Shown here: piece after piece, positions 36,930 to 48,330 of the stretch | Position numbering within the stretch: the first letter of the stretch is position 1 | Layout: every line of letters begins with the position of its first letter | Assembly: GCA_958295665.1 (NCBI GenBank) | Contig: OY282558.1 | Coordinates: forward strand, 458,567,995 to 458,631,994 | Direction: 5' to 3' | DNA from: Tipula vernalis | Taxonomy: Eukaryota; Arthropoda; Insecta; Diptera; Tipulidae | Length of the DNA: 64,000 nucleotides | Notes under the pieces: model-generated | Seen by the model: the letters and a program-made list of their open reading frames with translations, nothing else | Told to the model about the DNA's origin: nothing | Database searches by the model: none | Translations under genes and position numbers: made by a program

Positions 36930-39319
36930 ATTTATTCTTTGCTGCTGGTTTATTTAATTTAAAACGAAACTTTGCCCAAAATTATGTTCCACACGTCTCC
37001 AATGAAGTAATGTTGCAAAAAGGAAAATACTAACATTTGCTTATTTTATCACAGCAAAACTCCAATTGAGCGGTAAACCAACCGTGATTTATTTTCCTCG
37101 ATATTCTTAATAGTGTTGTATACACACTTCGAGGATAGGTCCCACAATTCCTCAATTTAATAACCACTGGAAATTGCTTATTTATTTTTCAATCGTAAAC
37201 ACGAATTAGACAAATAAATTTGTTGGCTAAAATGCACAATTCATCACTCACTCGACTGTAGCTCATTCTTCAAAGTTATTAAATCTTTACTAATAAATTG
37301 GATTGGTTTCTAAAAATGTTGTGTGATTTTGATGGTACTGCAGGTATAAATCAATATTCGACATAAGTTTCACATTTTTTCTTTCAATGCATTGAGTTTC
37401 GAACTCTGAAAGATCACAAAAGTACATTTTTTTGCTCTGCTGCGCCAAAAAACAGTCTAGCTCGCGAGAGTAAATATACCATCCAGAAATTCGCAATTTC
37501 CTTGAACAAAATCGAAAAAAAATATTATGTCCTACAGTTTACAATCCTTTAGGAGAATCAACAAATTTATTCCTCCAGCTGCAGAATTATTTTACCAGTA
37601 GCTTCAAAACTGCACATTCTTCAAAGGTTTTAAATTTTCGGCCAATTGAATTTAAAAAGTTGTTCAGACTTTGGATGTGCTACTAAAAGAATTAACTTAA
37701 TTACTCAACATATGTTCCACATTGGTTTTTCGAAACAGTATGTTCTTCAAACGTTTTTTCGAAAATGCATTTTAACATTATTTAGAGTTTTTTAACATTA
37801 TTTACTTCGAATATGAAACGACTTTCCCAAAATGTAAAAAGTTGCTTCAACCACAAAAATCGGTGATATCACAGCATGATTAAAGTAGACATTTGTGTAC
37901 ACATATTATGTACTTCCAAATACATTTCGGAAAAATAAAGTTGGTGATACTGATAAGACTACTAAAGACTATCGTGTAACAACCTACTACTTACATAAAA
38001 ATTAACATCCGCGTTTTATCTACGACATCGTGTATTAGTCACGAAGCCAAAAATTTTAGTGGAAAACCAAATCAACATAAAATTCTTGGAAATTAATCAA
38101 AATTGATTGAATTATCAACAACAAAAAAAAAAAATGAACGATCCTCTTCCAAAATGTCATGAGATTCGACGAACGAAAATACGGCAGATCAATAAAGCGT
38201 GCATTCAACTTTCGCTTATATTTTTGGCGCTATCAATTTCAACCCAAATACATTTTTATATATTGTCTTGTGATTAAATTACCGTAAAAATATCAATTTC
38301 CGCGGTTTTGCTGTACTTCTTTGTAAATTTAAGTAAATTTTAAAATCTGTTGATGATTTTTATTTTTTTGGTCGATCCGTATGAATTTTAATGGAAGTTG
38401 AGTTGAGGTTAAAAAAAGATGAATCATTCGTCGTTCTTGTCGTAATATAAACAAAAACTCAACATTACAATAAAAAGAAAGCGATTCTTATTTATTTGTG
38501 ATTGTGATTCAGTTACAAGAATTTTTTTATATTTTCTGTGTTTTTACGTATTTATACATTTTTGAGATTGAGTCAATCTCCTTTATGCGGTTTAATGACT
38601 GCGGCCTATTATATTTTGCTTCGGTATTACGTGTTATCGGTTAGTAATTTAGTAGCTAGAAATGGAATGAATTTAATTTGTAGGGTTTTGTTATAAATGA
38701 TTATTTTACGGTGAATGCATTTGCTGCATTTTAACGAGTATAATTTTGAACAATATTTCAAGTTGTCTTTCAGAGTAGGTTTGCTAGATTAATACAGGTT
38801 CCACATACCACTTAAGAACGAAAGCAGAATTCCTTGGCTTTACACAACATTTATCTTAGATCAAATACACGACATAAAATAGACCACATTTCTCCAATAA
38901 GAAATTGTAAAACACGAACATGAACACTGATCTGTTCGGTTAACAAATATAGTGATTTAGCTTTCTCAATCTTCTCACTTGTCGTATTTACCAACTTTAA
39001 ATTTTTTAAAACTTTAACTTTAAAGACTTTTCTTTTTAAGAATTTTACACTAAGGTTTATTCCTACAGAATTGATTACAAATCGTGATATTGGCTCAAAA
39101 TAGCAACCCCAATTAGTTGGTTGAAAATGTATCGAATTGAAAAACACTTTTAGGTTTTTTTTTCTTATCATTAAGACAAAATCAAACAATTTGAGCTAAT
39201 GAATCAAGTCGATTATAAAATACGCGAGAGCGAATCAAAGTATCCCGGCAAATTACATTTTACAAACACCCGTACCAACGCAATAATTTTTTCTCGTTTC
39301 TAAAACAATTTTTGTTTCT
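36930..39319. other. Non-coding stretch without recognised features
   Basis: No gene supported on either strand. The minus-strand frames at 37290-37496 and 38851-39189 have no motif and low-complexity flanks. Since sqh appears to have an upstream non-coding exon, part of this could be its 5' intron or promoter, but nothing fixes that. Confidence 0.35.
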
Positions 39320-39508
39320 GACGAATGGGGCATAAATATAAATTCAGATATTCAGTTTAGTCTGGATGGTAAAATCATCTATGCCCATTCCGATTGTATA
39401 TATGGCAGCCTTTTGGAATTCGTCCGGTTTATTTATACGGACGAATGCAACATTAATGATGAAAATGCAATTGAACTACTGAAGTTGGAAACCAAATTAG
39501 AGTCGTAA
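39320..39508 (+). pseudogene. BTB/POZ-domain gene fragment
   Basis: One open frame runs from about 39320 to the TAA at 39506-39508. It reads SDIQFSLDGKIIYAHSDCIY and then GSLLEFVRFIYTDECNINDE and NAIELLKLETKLES. The first part matches the early BTB strand-helix ('sDv.F...gk.iyAHk.vL') and the second matches the late BTB helices ('lleFLrfiYTde..i..enaieLL.La'). About 40 residues that normally lie between are missing and the frame stops right after the domain. An internal deletion and no recognised start or neighbouring exons point to a pseudogene fragment, though a spliced exon cannot be excluded. Confidence 0.5.
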
Positions 39509-41960
39509 TTATTAATTTATTAAAATCAGTTAATTGGGGTATGCAATTATTTAAACATTCTGTCATGTTAACCATAAAATACCATTAAGTAAGGCACGAC
39601 AACAATTCGATGGCCTCATCATAAAGGTGATTTTCACAACCATGTCGAAAGAAGAAATACGAGAGTGCTTGAAATGAAAGTGATTTGAATTAAATCGCGA
39701 GGCAATTTATTTTGGGCAATTTCAGTGATTTATGGATATCCAAACGCAGATTTGTTTGCGAATATCCATTTAGAATGATTAGAGGTCATTTGTAGGTCAA
39801 ATTAATTTTTTGAATAGAAATTTATATTTTCTTACCTTCGTATTCTGATTCTACGTAAAAACAAGTAAATTTTTGTTCGAAAGCTTTTTTTAGTTAAACC
39901 CTGTAGAGTATTTTTGGACGATTATTCAGTTTGGGATTAACTTAAGTAACACGTTAACAGACTGAAATTTACAAAATATGTTTGTATTGTAACAGAATGA
40001 ATGACCATTATGTTACGTGTATGCATATTTGACAAGCTTTTGGCTTAAGTTTTATCTTTGAAAGCAAGCAACACTCTTCTTCTATAAACCTCAGATCACT
40101 GCTATGAAAAATATCGCATTGCACCGATTTTTTACGATCATAGTCATTTCAAGTGTCCTCACTTGAAAATCTGACATAAAAAGAACAGTAATTTGAAACG
40201 ATTATTGTCGCAAAAAATCAGTGCAATGCAAAGGGACCGACTAATGAATATAGCTCTAAGTGACATACAATTGAGCTGCTTGGTATTAGGTTTTAGAATG
40301 GATACAAATTTAAGCTCATCCATTAACTCAAAAATTGTTGAATGGTTAGATTAAAGCTTTCATTTTGTAAAAATTCAGGTGTAAATGAGACTTGAGAGTT
40401 CTGATTTTCAACTACATTACTATATGTACAATATTGTTAAAAAATCGAAGCTCTCTATTCTCATTTTATGACCAAAATTGGGTGGGACTGGATAAAAGGT
40501 AGGAACGAATTATTTTTTTTTAATGATTCTTATAGTGCTGGATTCGTAAATTGAGCATTGTGATTCTGAGGAAATATTAAAAACTTTGTAATTGCTCAAA
40601 GTTTTGAGGCGCTGCAACCACTGAGATGTAGGTTTACCGTTACATTTTACAAGTAACGACTTAATACCGTTTCATTTTCATTTTGAAATTAGATAATACG
40701 CTTGTGACAATATCGGCGTGATTGAACTCCAATTTTTCAATAGTATTTCACCGACACGATTACATATCTGCTTCAGCTTTCCGCCCTAATAATACATAGA
40801 GACATATCCGAAAAATTAAACAAAATTCATGAATGAATTTCTATTTATACCAAATCTCTTCTGTTTACACTCAACAACTATAAAGACACAAATAAATGTT
40901 TGACTAATTTTCTTCTTAATCTCTCGACGCGCTCTATATTGAAATAATTCTAATGAATTTCCCAAGAAAAGAATTTCAAAAATTTTTGTTTACACAACAC
41001 ACAATCAAAGTCATTGTTGAGTATTCATCCGTGTCAAGCATTTTAATTAAAGATCATCATTTGTATCGTACATAAGACATATTGTTGGCGCTCACACACA
41101 CACACATATTCATATTCATAAGAAGGTCGACCGGGGCCAATTAATTGGCTTAATTAATTTGTTAATTTATATCGAATGTACAAATAATTTAAACAACAAC
41201 AAAATAATTTATAAAGTTTTTTTTTTGAGCTCATTTTTTAGACGCAAGCGCATGGCTTAATAGTTTTTGACTGCGCGCTAAACTGGTTTTGTTATCAACG
41301 ACTAGAAATTTTGCTAGTTTTGTTGCTTTTTCGTATATGACACACCATTGAAGTATGTCTTTATGTACAAAATTTGTGTTGTTTATATGCACACAACACA
41401 GAGAATTAAATCATTTACTTTGTATATAATTTGTGAGATTTAAAAAAAATAAATCTTAGATTTGTTATAATCCGATTATTATTAGGATGGATATATTTGT
41501 GTTTGAGACGTTAATCTAATATTGACAAAGATTACGTGATTAAGCAATACGTTGTCGAATTTTTATTAACGAGTTACTCAATAAGCCCAGTAAAGATAAT
41601 TTGATTTCCGACAGTATTAATTTCGATCGATTACAGTTTTTTAATGAGTTTTTTATTGGAATTTTTATGACTATTTTTGCGACTTGATTATGTTATGACC
41701 AGCATTAAAAAATTGTATGACTGTCTGTATGTGTTAGGTTTCGAAATTATGCTTTCATCGCCTATGTATATCTAGGGTTATTTTTGGCAATGATAAAATC
41801 GTAAAGTTACCATCTGTCGTGCACCTAACCAAATATAGAATATAGTGATTGCATCAAACCACACAGTCTGTGTTATTATTTTTTATGATAAATAATGGTT
41901 GGAATAGCGTGACTTGAATTATTTATATCAGATTAGTTCGTTTCTTATTTAAATCAAATA
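39509..41960. other. AT-rich non-coding stretch with one inverted-repeat element
   Basis: Apart from the inverted repeat at 40114-40231 and a CA run at about 41093-41106, nothing recognisable is present. Confidence 0.4.
40114..40231. mobile_element. Short inverted-repeat element (candidate MITE), about 118 bp
   Basis: The left arm 'tcgcattgcaccgatttttt' and onward to 'tcatttcaa' pairs with the right arm, whose reverse complement begins 'ttgcattgcactgatttttt' and ends 'tcgtttcaa'. About 42 bp agree with some seven mismatches, separated by about 35 bp. Non-coding, with no clear target duplication. Confidence 0.55.
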
Positions 41961-42184
41961 CACCCAATCCTCTTTTTACACGATGATTCGGTTCCATCGT
42001 GTAAAAAAAAATCGTGTAAAAAAGACGATGTAAAAACAGGTTTAGATGTACTCATTTATTAGCATCTAAAAACAATGCAAAATAATAGAATTACTTTTAT
42101 CCTTTCGTAATTTCCTTTACAATTGTGATCATTTAAAAACCAAAAATCGTGCAAAAAAAGACCGTGTAAAAAAAGGATTGGGTG
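41961..42184. mobile_element. TA-flanked MITE with CACCCAATCC ends, 224 bp
   Basis: The terminal inverted repeat CACCCAATCCT followed by a T run and ACACG is present at both ends over about 25 bp with three or four differences. TA flanks both sides (41959-41960 and 42185-42186). The interior repeats words like 'cgtgtaaaaaa'. TA targets place it with Tc1/mariner-type elements. No coding capacity. Confidence 0.65.
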
Positions 42185-42186
42185 TA

Positions 42187-43228
42187 CGAATCTTATACTT
42201 AAAGAGTCGAATACGAGTTCGAATGAAATTCACAAAGAGTCCCCTAGTATGACATTGATGACGAATGCGATACCCAGATACTTTTCTTTTATTATTAATA
42301 AATCTTTTATTATTAAGGGTAAAACTCTGCGGCTCGCAGCCTATATAGGTCATGAAGGCATCACATTTAAATCTATGAAACTAATAATCGAGATTGGATT
42401 GGGTCATCCCATTAGAAAAGTATTGTTCATTAGAAAAGTATATTACAGATGTCAAGAAACTGCTTCCTTTGAGATTGGTGTTGATGTCGTACCTTTCCTT
42501 TTATACATAATTTAGTCAGATTACGTAGTACGAAAGAAAATCGTGTAACATCCAACAAAAAAAAAACGATTTTGGTATTGGTGCCTTTTTACGATGGACG
42601 TTATGGGGTAGATTTTAGGAGTAGGAGATCTAAGAACATCGATTTGAAATACTTTATATTTTGATAGTTCTGTGCCAGATTAGCGAAAACCTTTAGAGAG
42701 AGCTAATTATCCCGTCCCATTTAAACTCACAAGTCTTACATCTAGTAAATTCTGATTAATTTAAAAAAAATTTGGTTGTTACGGATCCAGACATGATCAA
42801 AGAATTACGTTTATAAATTTCAAATGTTTCACTTTCACCTTCTCTATTTTTATCTTGATCTGCTCTTTTGAAATCAATTGTTTCATTTCATGAACATTTT
42901 CTATCAAATAGAAGTTGACGTCACGTTGTATAGAATCGTTACAAACATCTATACTTTCAAGGTTTCGCGCGCAAATATGTGCGTCGGCCGCCTCTTACTG
43001 TAAACTATAAAATATTCAACCATATAAAAATATCTAATCTTTCTATCTTTATTTGTTTTGTTTGGCAAATAAAGAAAAAAACATGGGAATATGATGTTCG
43101 TGAACACTTTGACGAATGAGCTACATTTTATTACGTTTAAGTTGTTATCTCGGCAGTGTGTCTATATGTCTATAAATTTACATATAATTACGAATTTTTA
43201 TGTTGTCTTTTTTATTTTGTACTTTTAG
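42187..43228. other. Upstream flank or 5' intron of sqh
   Basis: Non-coding. It ends in a pyrimidine-rich tract and TTTTAG at 43228 that suits a 3' splice acceptor for the sqh leader. No upstream donor or promoter could be identified. The plus-strand frame at 42249-42515 has no motif. Confidence 0.4.
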
Positions 43229-43277
43229 AAATTAAACACCAAACCAACCCGCAACAACAACACACACAACATACAAA
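43229..43277 (+). promoter_or_regulatory. sqh: sqh 5' UTR segment after a probable 3' splice site
   Basis: The tract tgtcttttttattttgtacttttag ends in AG at 43227-43228. It is followed by a purine-poor AC-rich leader (aacaacaacacacacaac) that runs into the ATG with context 'tacaaaATG', good for insects. This suggests the leader is spliced and that a non-coding first exon lies further upstream. Confidence 0.5.
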
Positions 43278-46218
43278 ATGTCTTCCCGTAAAACAGCTGT
43301 TCGCCGTGCTACAACAAAAAAACGTGCCCAACGTGCTACCTCAAATGTATTTGCTATGTTTGATCAAGCACAAATTGCGGAATTCAAAGAGGCCTTCAAT
43401 ATGATCGATCAAAATCGTGATGGATTCGTTGAGAAAGAGGATTTACATGATATGCTAGCATCACTGGGTAAAAATCCAACCGAAGATTATTTAACCGATA
43501 TGATGAATGAAGCACCTGGGCCAATAAATTTCACAATGTTTCTGACATTGTTTGGTGAACGATTGCAGGGGACAGATCCGGAGGATGTTATTAAAAATGC
43601 TTTCGGGTGTTTCGATGAAGATAACACTGGATTAATATCGGAAGAACGATTAAGAGAATTACTAACAACAATGGGTGAACGATTTACTGAAGACGATGTA
43701 AGTATTTTGGATGAGTGGAATTAAACAAATTTTAATAGCAGAATAACGAATGAAATGTGTTATAGTGAATAGTTTAAATAAAAATTTCACTGTAGTGCTC
43801 ACCTAAAAATTTAGTAGCAGAGAAATTATAAATTCATTAACCTCTCCCGATTCGATTGGTTATTTAGTGTTGATTTAGAACCAACAACTCAATATTTGAG
43901 GAGCCAGTTCTTCATCTAAAACTGTCTGAATTCGTCTTATCTTCGTCGAACTTGTGAACCTCCTGTATGCAGCATGTAAAACGCGGATGTGTGCCACCAG
44001 AAAAATTAAAAGTCGTGAGGGTGAAATCCACAGTAAACTACAATTTCAAATGTCCAGTTTACTGTTGACATCCAGCACATCTCTGGCATATTACACAACA
44101 CCAGATAAAATGAATATCATCTCATTATTTGCCGTTCGTTTCGTATCCAGTGGGACCACTAAGACGGCTCAATTATATAGATTACACAGATAACAAATGC
44201 CTGTTAATACACAAGTATGCCGACCATACAGCAGAAAATACAGAAGCTATTAAACCTAGCACATGAAGTCGGTCTCAAAATCAATATCAGTAAAACAAAA
44301 GCCATGAGACTAAATACGAACATTAGTACACCAATCACCATCAACAACACTTCAATCGAAGAGGTTGAAAAGGTCCTATTTCTTGGTTGTACTGTGGCAA
44401 AAACACTCGGCACTGAAGAAAACATCAACAAACGCATCAACAAAATTAGCAATACTTTCAACATGCTTCATAAGATCTGGAATGCGTCCGTCCTGTCAGA
44501 AATACAAAACTACGAATGTTCAATGCATGTGTAAAATCAGTAATGCTGTATTGGAGTGAAACATGAAAGCACACAAAGAAGATCACAAGAAGACTCCAGG
44601 TGTTTGTGAACAAATGCCTTCGAAGGCTGATAAAATGTTTCTGGCTAAACATCATGAGCAACAAAGAACTTCTGCGGCAAACAAAGCAAACAGACATTGA
44701 AACCGAAATCAGAAAGAGCAATTGTATGTGGATCGGGCATACATTGAGGAAAACTCCAAATGTCATAACATGGATATGTCAATAGAATGGAATCCGCAAG
44801 GGAAACTGGAAATGTTATTAATGCTTTGAATCTCGCTGTTAACGACAAATATTTTTTTTTGTGTACGGATAGTAAAGCTGTAGTACTCTATTTATTGAAT
44901 GAATAATCCCTTGACCATTTCCAAACTTGTTAATGACCGTAAACAGTTGATCAACTTTTTTTGTTCTAACATTACAGTATTATGGGTATCGGCTCATTTT
45001 GAAATTAAAGGTAATGAGATCGCCGACTTTGCTCTCCAAAAGTTAAGGCTGAAGTGGCTTGCTATTTCTGGAATTCTCACTGGCTATTGCTGCCAAGGAT
45101 CATTTACCTCCTTGAAGAGATAGATAACAGTGTTTGTTTGTTTCTTTGATTTATTTTTTACCGTCCTACTTTACGCCTGGAGTAGCCAAATCGAGGACGG
45201 GCAGCTACAGATCCGTCTTTGAAAAACCACCTGCACATTGCATTGCTTCATGCCAACCTGTAGTGCTGACATGAAAGGTGGGTCGGCCCATGGATTCTGC
45301 ACTCAACAGCGGGTCATAGATGTGTTCATCTTCATCACCGATCGTAATCAGATGATGAAAAATCCCTTTTGCAGCATCCCGCCCTTATTAGGGATTCGAA
45401 CCCGGTACCTCCCGATCCAACCGCCGCAGCTTTAATCACTGCGCCGTTTGCTCGGTGACAACAGTGTTCGTTTTCAAATATTTAAATGTACGACTATAGA
45501 TATAGGTAGGCTGCCTTCCTTACCTTGACCTAAACTGACTTAGTTTGCCAAGGTAGCAGGTTCACACCCACGAATTGAGATAGAATCCTAGGTTACCGAT
45601 TAGAGCTAGAAACGGTTTGCCACTTCGAGCTGTCGTCTGGCTAAATATCCGAAGGTTCAATTTGACCTTCTCTAATTTTGCTTTGCCTTTTAATGGATCA
45701 GCTAAGAATTTTGATCCCCACGCTAACGGATTATGGCCATTTCAAGGTTCATCTATATTGCATCGGGCTAGTTCAAAAGCTTTTTCTCGAAGACGACGAC
45801 GACTGCTTTCATTTCTTATGCAGTTGTCCGGCTTCTGAATTAGTCATGTCTCAAATACTAACTCGAAATCTATTAATTTGGATTAGTTATCCTCGATCCC
45901 TTGGAAGCTCCTTCAGTTTATTAAGGCGGCAGTACGCATTTGTTTTTTGTTTGTCATTACGATAGAATCCGCATGGCCTTATATGGCTTTGAGTACGGAA
46001 TCTTGGTGGGTTTCAACCAATTTGAAAGAAATTTTATTTCAAATTTGAATGATTTTGAACAATTTGAATTACAGTTTAGTTTAAAACAAAATTTTTATTT
46101 TTTTATTTTTCAGGTCGACGAAATGTACCGTGAAGCACCAATAAAGAATGGCCTATTCGATTACATTGAATTCACACGAATTCTTAAACATGGTGCTAAA
46201 GATAAGGATGAACAATAA
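43278..46218 (+). CDS. sqh: Myosin II regulatory light chain (spaghetti squash), two coding exons
   Basis: Regulatory light chain of non-muscle myosin II; it binds the heavy-chain neck, and its phosphorylation turns on actomyosin contractility in cytokinesis and morphogenesis. Coding exons are 43278-43697 (140 codons) and 46114-46218 (34 codons plus TAA), giving 174 residues, the length of the Drosophila protein. The splice is GAT|GTAAGT to TTTTTCAG|GTC, phase 0. Reading past the donor instead adds SILDEWN and a stop. Visible features: a basic N-terminus [17 protein letters not shown] with the kinase-target Thr21-Ser22 pair (Thr20/Ser21 without Met); the divalent-cation EF-hand [12 protein letters not shown] at residues 44-55; two degenerate EF-hands after it; and the conserved end [22 protein letters not shown] in part. 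The ATG fits the family start. Identity is near certain; the AT-rich intron holds transposon relics. Confidence 0.97.
43940..44835 (+). pseudogene. LINE endonuclease-reverse transcriptase relic in the sqh intron
   Basis: Collinear pieces in all three frames. Near 43950, [14 protein letters not shown] resembles the palm block before motif B. Near 44178, [14 protein letters not shown] is RT motif C with YADD changed to YTDN. From 44247, [20 protein letters not shown], then [18 protein letters not shown] and [20 protein letters not shown], match the region after the active site ('a..vGLkIN..KTk.m..n' and 'YLGs.v...G....I..RI.kA'). From 44594, [11 protein letters not shown] and [12 protein letters not shown] match the C-terminus. 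Frameshifts near 44520 and elsewhere kill it. It has the same sense strand as sqh. Confidence 0.75.
44830..45960 (+). pseudogene. LINE RNase H and C-terminal relic, interrupted by a SINE
   Basis: Near 44840-44890, [16 protein letters not shown] is the RNase H 'fTDSkaal..L' block. At 44960-45060, [20 protein letters not shown] is the 'v.l.WVPsH.gi.GNE.AD' motif of LINE RNase H domains (jockey/R1/I group). After the SINE at 45135-45459, the C-terminus resumes at 45678-45960: [13 protein letters not shown] and [16 protein letters not shown] match the usual tail with its Cys/His residues ('H..riGl....C..C...e.t..HlLc.CPa'). Frames change several times. It belongs to a different LINE from the relic before it, whose tail ends near 44835. 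Confidence 0.65.
45135..45459 (-). mobile_element. tRNA-derived SINE, about 325 bp, with 9-bp target duplication
   Basis: On the minus strand the element begins with a tRNA-like head: a box A match (GGCGCAGTGAT, 45435-45445) and 33 bp later a box B match (GGTTCGAATCC, 45392-45402), the spacing of an internal RNA polymerase III promoter. A unique body follows, and the 3' end is A-rich (TAAAAAATAAATC then AAACAAACA). It is bounded by AACAGTGTT at both sides (45126-45134 and 45460-45468), a target duplication as expected for LINE-driven retroposition. It splits the LINE RNase H relic and so is younger than it. It encodes no protein. Confidence 0.8.
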
Positions 46219-47059
46219 GATTAAGACAAAACCTCTAATCCTGTCCGTTATATATATTCTTTTTTTGTTTAACATTTTTGTCTTAAATTTTTTTTGTCGA
46301 ACTTTTGTACTTTTTTTTTCTCTAAAGAAAAAGAAATATTTCCAATTTATTAATATTTTTGTTAATTTTATTAATTAAATTAATTATTATATAAAATTAT
46401 TATTATGTTTATTATTATTTTATATATTTAGAAGCCAAGATAATAAATTTATAACAAAAAAATCAGTATTTTTACGTTTTTTGATTTTGTTTACTAACCT
46501 GATGTAATGCTACCGATGTAATCGAGCATATGTGTGTCGTATATGCCCCGGGTCTTGTTGAACAAAACTATGGGGTGGATATACGCCGATTATATTAGTA
46601 GAAAGCAAGAAAATATCGAAGCATGTGTGCCATCCAATTTAGTAGATGCCTAAATTGGAATTAAATGGAATCAGTATTCGAGAGCCATTTAACGTTTTTA
46701 TTTTTATTTACTAATTAATCTCATGATTTTTTCTTTGTGTTGGGTTTTTCTTATTTTTTATACTATGGGTTTTTTTTTTGTTCTTTAAGAAACATAAATT
46801 GTACATTTTTTTATATAATTTTAATAAATATATTTACTTATAAAGAGAATAAATAAATATGCAAGTCAGAGAAGAAAAACAATCTGTACATGGGTTTTAT
46901 TTTGTGAAGGGCGTTGATATTTATTACAGACAACGTTGATTGCCATAATCATTATTGAAGTGAAGGCACTGTGTCCTCAGAAATTGAGAAAAATATTCAA
47001 TAAATACTATTATTATGTAAGATTTGGCCACATAAGATTTAATGATCGTCAAGACCAAG
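46219..47059 (+). other. sqh 3' UTR and downstream flank
   Basis: AT-rich sequence after the sqh stop. AATAAA-type poly(A) signals occur at about 46442 and at 46848-46856; either could end the transcript. No further gene before the gypsy relic. Confidence 0.5.
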
Positions 47060-48330
47060 TTAATCGTCTGCTGTTCGAAAAATCTGAATAGGAAGTCTAT
47101 TTCTGAACATAATACGAAAGAGTGAAATCCTTATTTGATTTGAATCAGTTCCCGTTTCATGTATTCGAATTCGTAGGGTATTCAAAAATAGCCCTCCTCC
47201 AGGATAACCCTTTTCTAGGGTAGAGAGTAGTAAGTATTTTTGTTGTGCTTCATTAAGCCGCGCAGAGAATAAACTAAGTGGCTGCCATCTATCCAAAAAA
47301 TGCTACTGAATCACTGCCCCAATTGCCGTATTAGAAATATCTACCGTAATTGCCAACTCTATCGTAAACGAAGGATGCACTAAAAGTTTAGCATGACACA
47401 ACTTGTTTTTGCGATTTTCGAAGGCTTGAATCGATTCAGCGGTCCAAGCTATAGGAATTTTACTGTTTTTAGTAGAATTTGATCTGATGCGACTTCCGAA
47501 ATAAAACGGTCGGTCGTTCGAATTCTTGTATAGCTTGGACCCGCTCTTGTAAAGTTGTAATAGTAAAATACCTTAATTTTGGATTTTTCAAACATACATT
47601 TATCAATTTTGATAACTAAGCCTTGTTCCGCAAAATTTTGAAATATAATTTTTATGTCCCTCGAAAGATTTTGACGCGACTAAGATATCATGAAGATAGA
47701 CAAAATAGAATTTTAGACCGAATAACATACCATGCTTCAAACATTGGGTTGACTGTGCTGTGTTTCTGAGACAAAACGTCATTCTACAAATTCAGAAAGG
47801 GCGAAAGGTGTAGAAATATCTGATGGTTCAATGGGAATTTGGTGGTAAGCCTGGACAAGGTGTAATGTAGTGAACATGCTACACCCTTCCAATTAGTCGA
47901 AAAATTCTTGTAAATGAGGAATCGGATAACGATCGGGTACAGTGACTTTATTTAATGCACGGTAATCCCCGCATGTTCTCCAATTTTCGTTTAATTTTTT
48001 TACTAGATGTAGAACTTTTGCTGGGTCTTCAAATCCCGCGTGACATCATTAGTTCAAACTCGGCTTTGGCAATTAAGAGTTTGTCGAGTGCTAAATGACG
48101 AGTTTTACAAGTAATTGGTATAAGTCCCGTAGTTTCTAACCGATGTGTATCATTATGTTTTACATCACCAAAGCCGTTTATACGTTGAGTTACTTTCGGG
48201 GACTCAGTTATAATTTGGTAAATTTGTGGTGTAGGTATTCCTGATCTGTCGAATGTCGATGTTAAAAGGGGAGGGATCCTGCGCGGAAGACAACGACCCT
48301 GTTGTAAACAGAGAAGTTGATGTATCAATG
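47060..48330 (-). pseudogene. Gypsy-type pol relic (pre-RT to RNase H entry), minus strand
   Basis: Reading down from 48328: NDTHRLETTGLIPITCKTRH and then LALDKLLIAKAEFELMMSRG, the block before RT in gypsy pol ('H.I.T.g.P...r.RrL....l..ak.eFe.Mm..Gi'). Next, near 48000-47925, ENWRTCGDYRALNKVTVPD and RYPIPHLQEFF are RT fingers and palm. Near 47880-47800, FTTLHLVQAYHQIPI is motif A with Asp altered. At about 47720-47670, FYFVYLHDILVASKS is the YxDD box with YLHD. At 47296-47200, LSLFSARLNEAQQKYLL leads into RNase H. Several stops and shifts occur. No LTR identified. Confidence 0.8.

Larger units (their letters stand above)
43698..46113 (+). other. sqh: sqh intron, 2416 bp, filled with transposon relics
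   Basis: It runs from GTAAGT at 43698 to a T-rich tract and CAG at 46113. Almost all of it is occupied by two LINE relics (43940-44835 and 44830-45960) and a SINE (45135-45459), all listed separately. The last 140 bp before the acceptor are AT-rich with an uninterrupted pyrimidine tract. Confidence 0.85.

Noticed and set aside
43698..43724. Read-through of sqh exon 1 to the stop at 43724 (148 codons)
   Set aside because: The frame passes a consensus donor GTAAGT at 43698, and the missing conserved C-terminus is found in frame at 46114-46218 after a good acceptor.
44204..44464. Minus-strand frames over 44204-44848
   Set aside because: They are antisense shadows of the LINE reverse transcriptase relic, whose plus-strand motifs are specific.
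45238..45435. Plus-strand frame within the SINE
   Set aside because: The SINE is a Pol III-type non-coding element on the other strand; the frame carries no motif.
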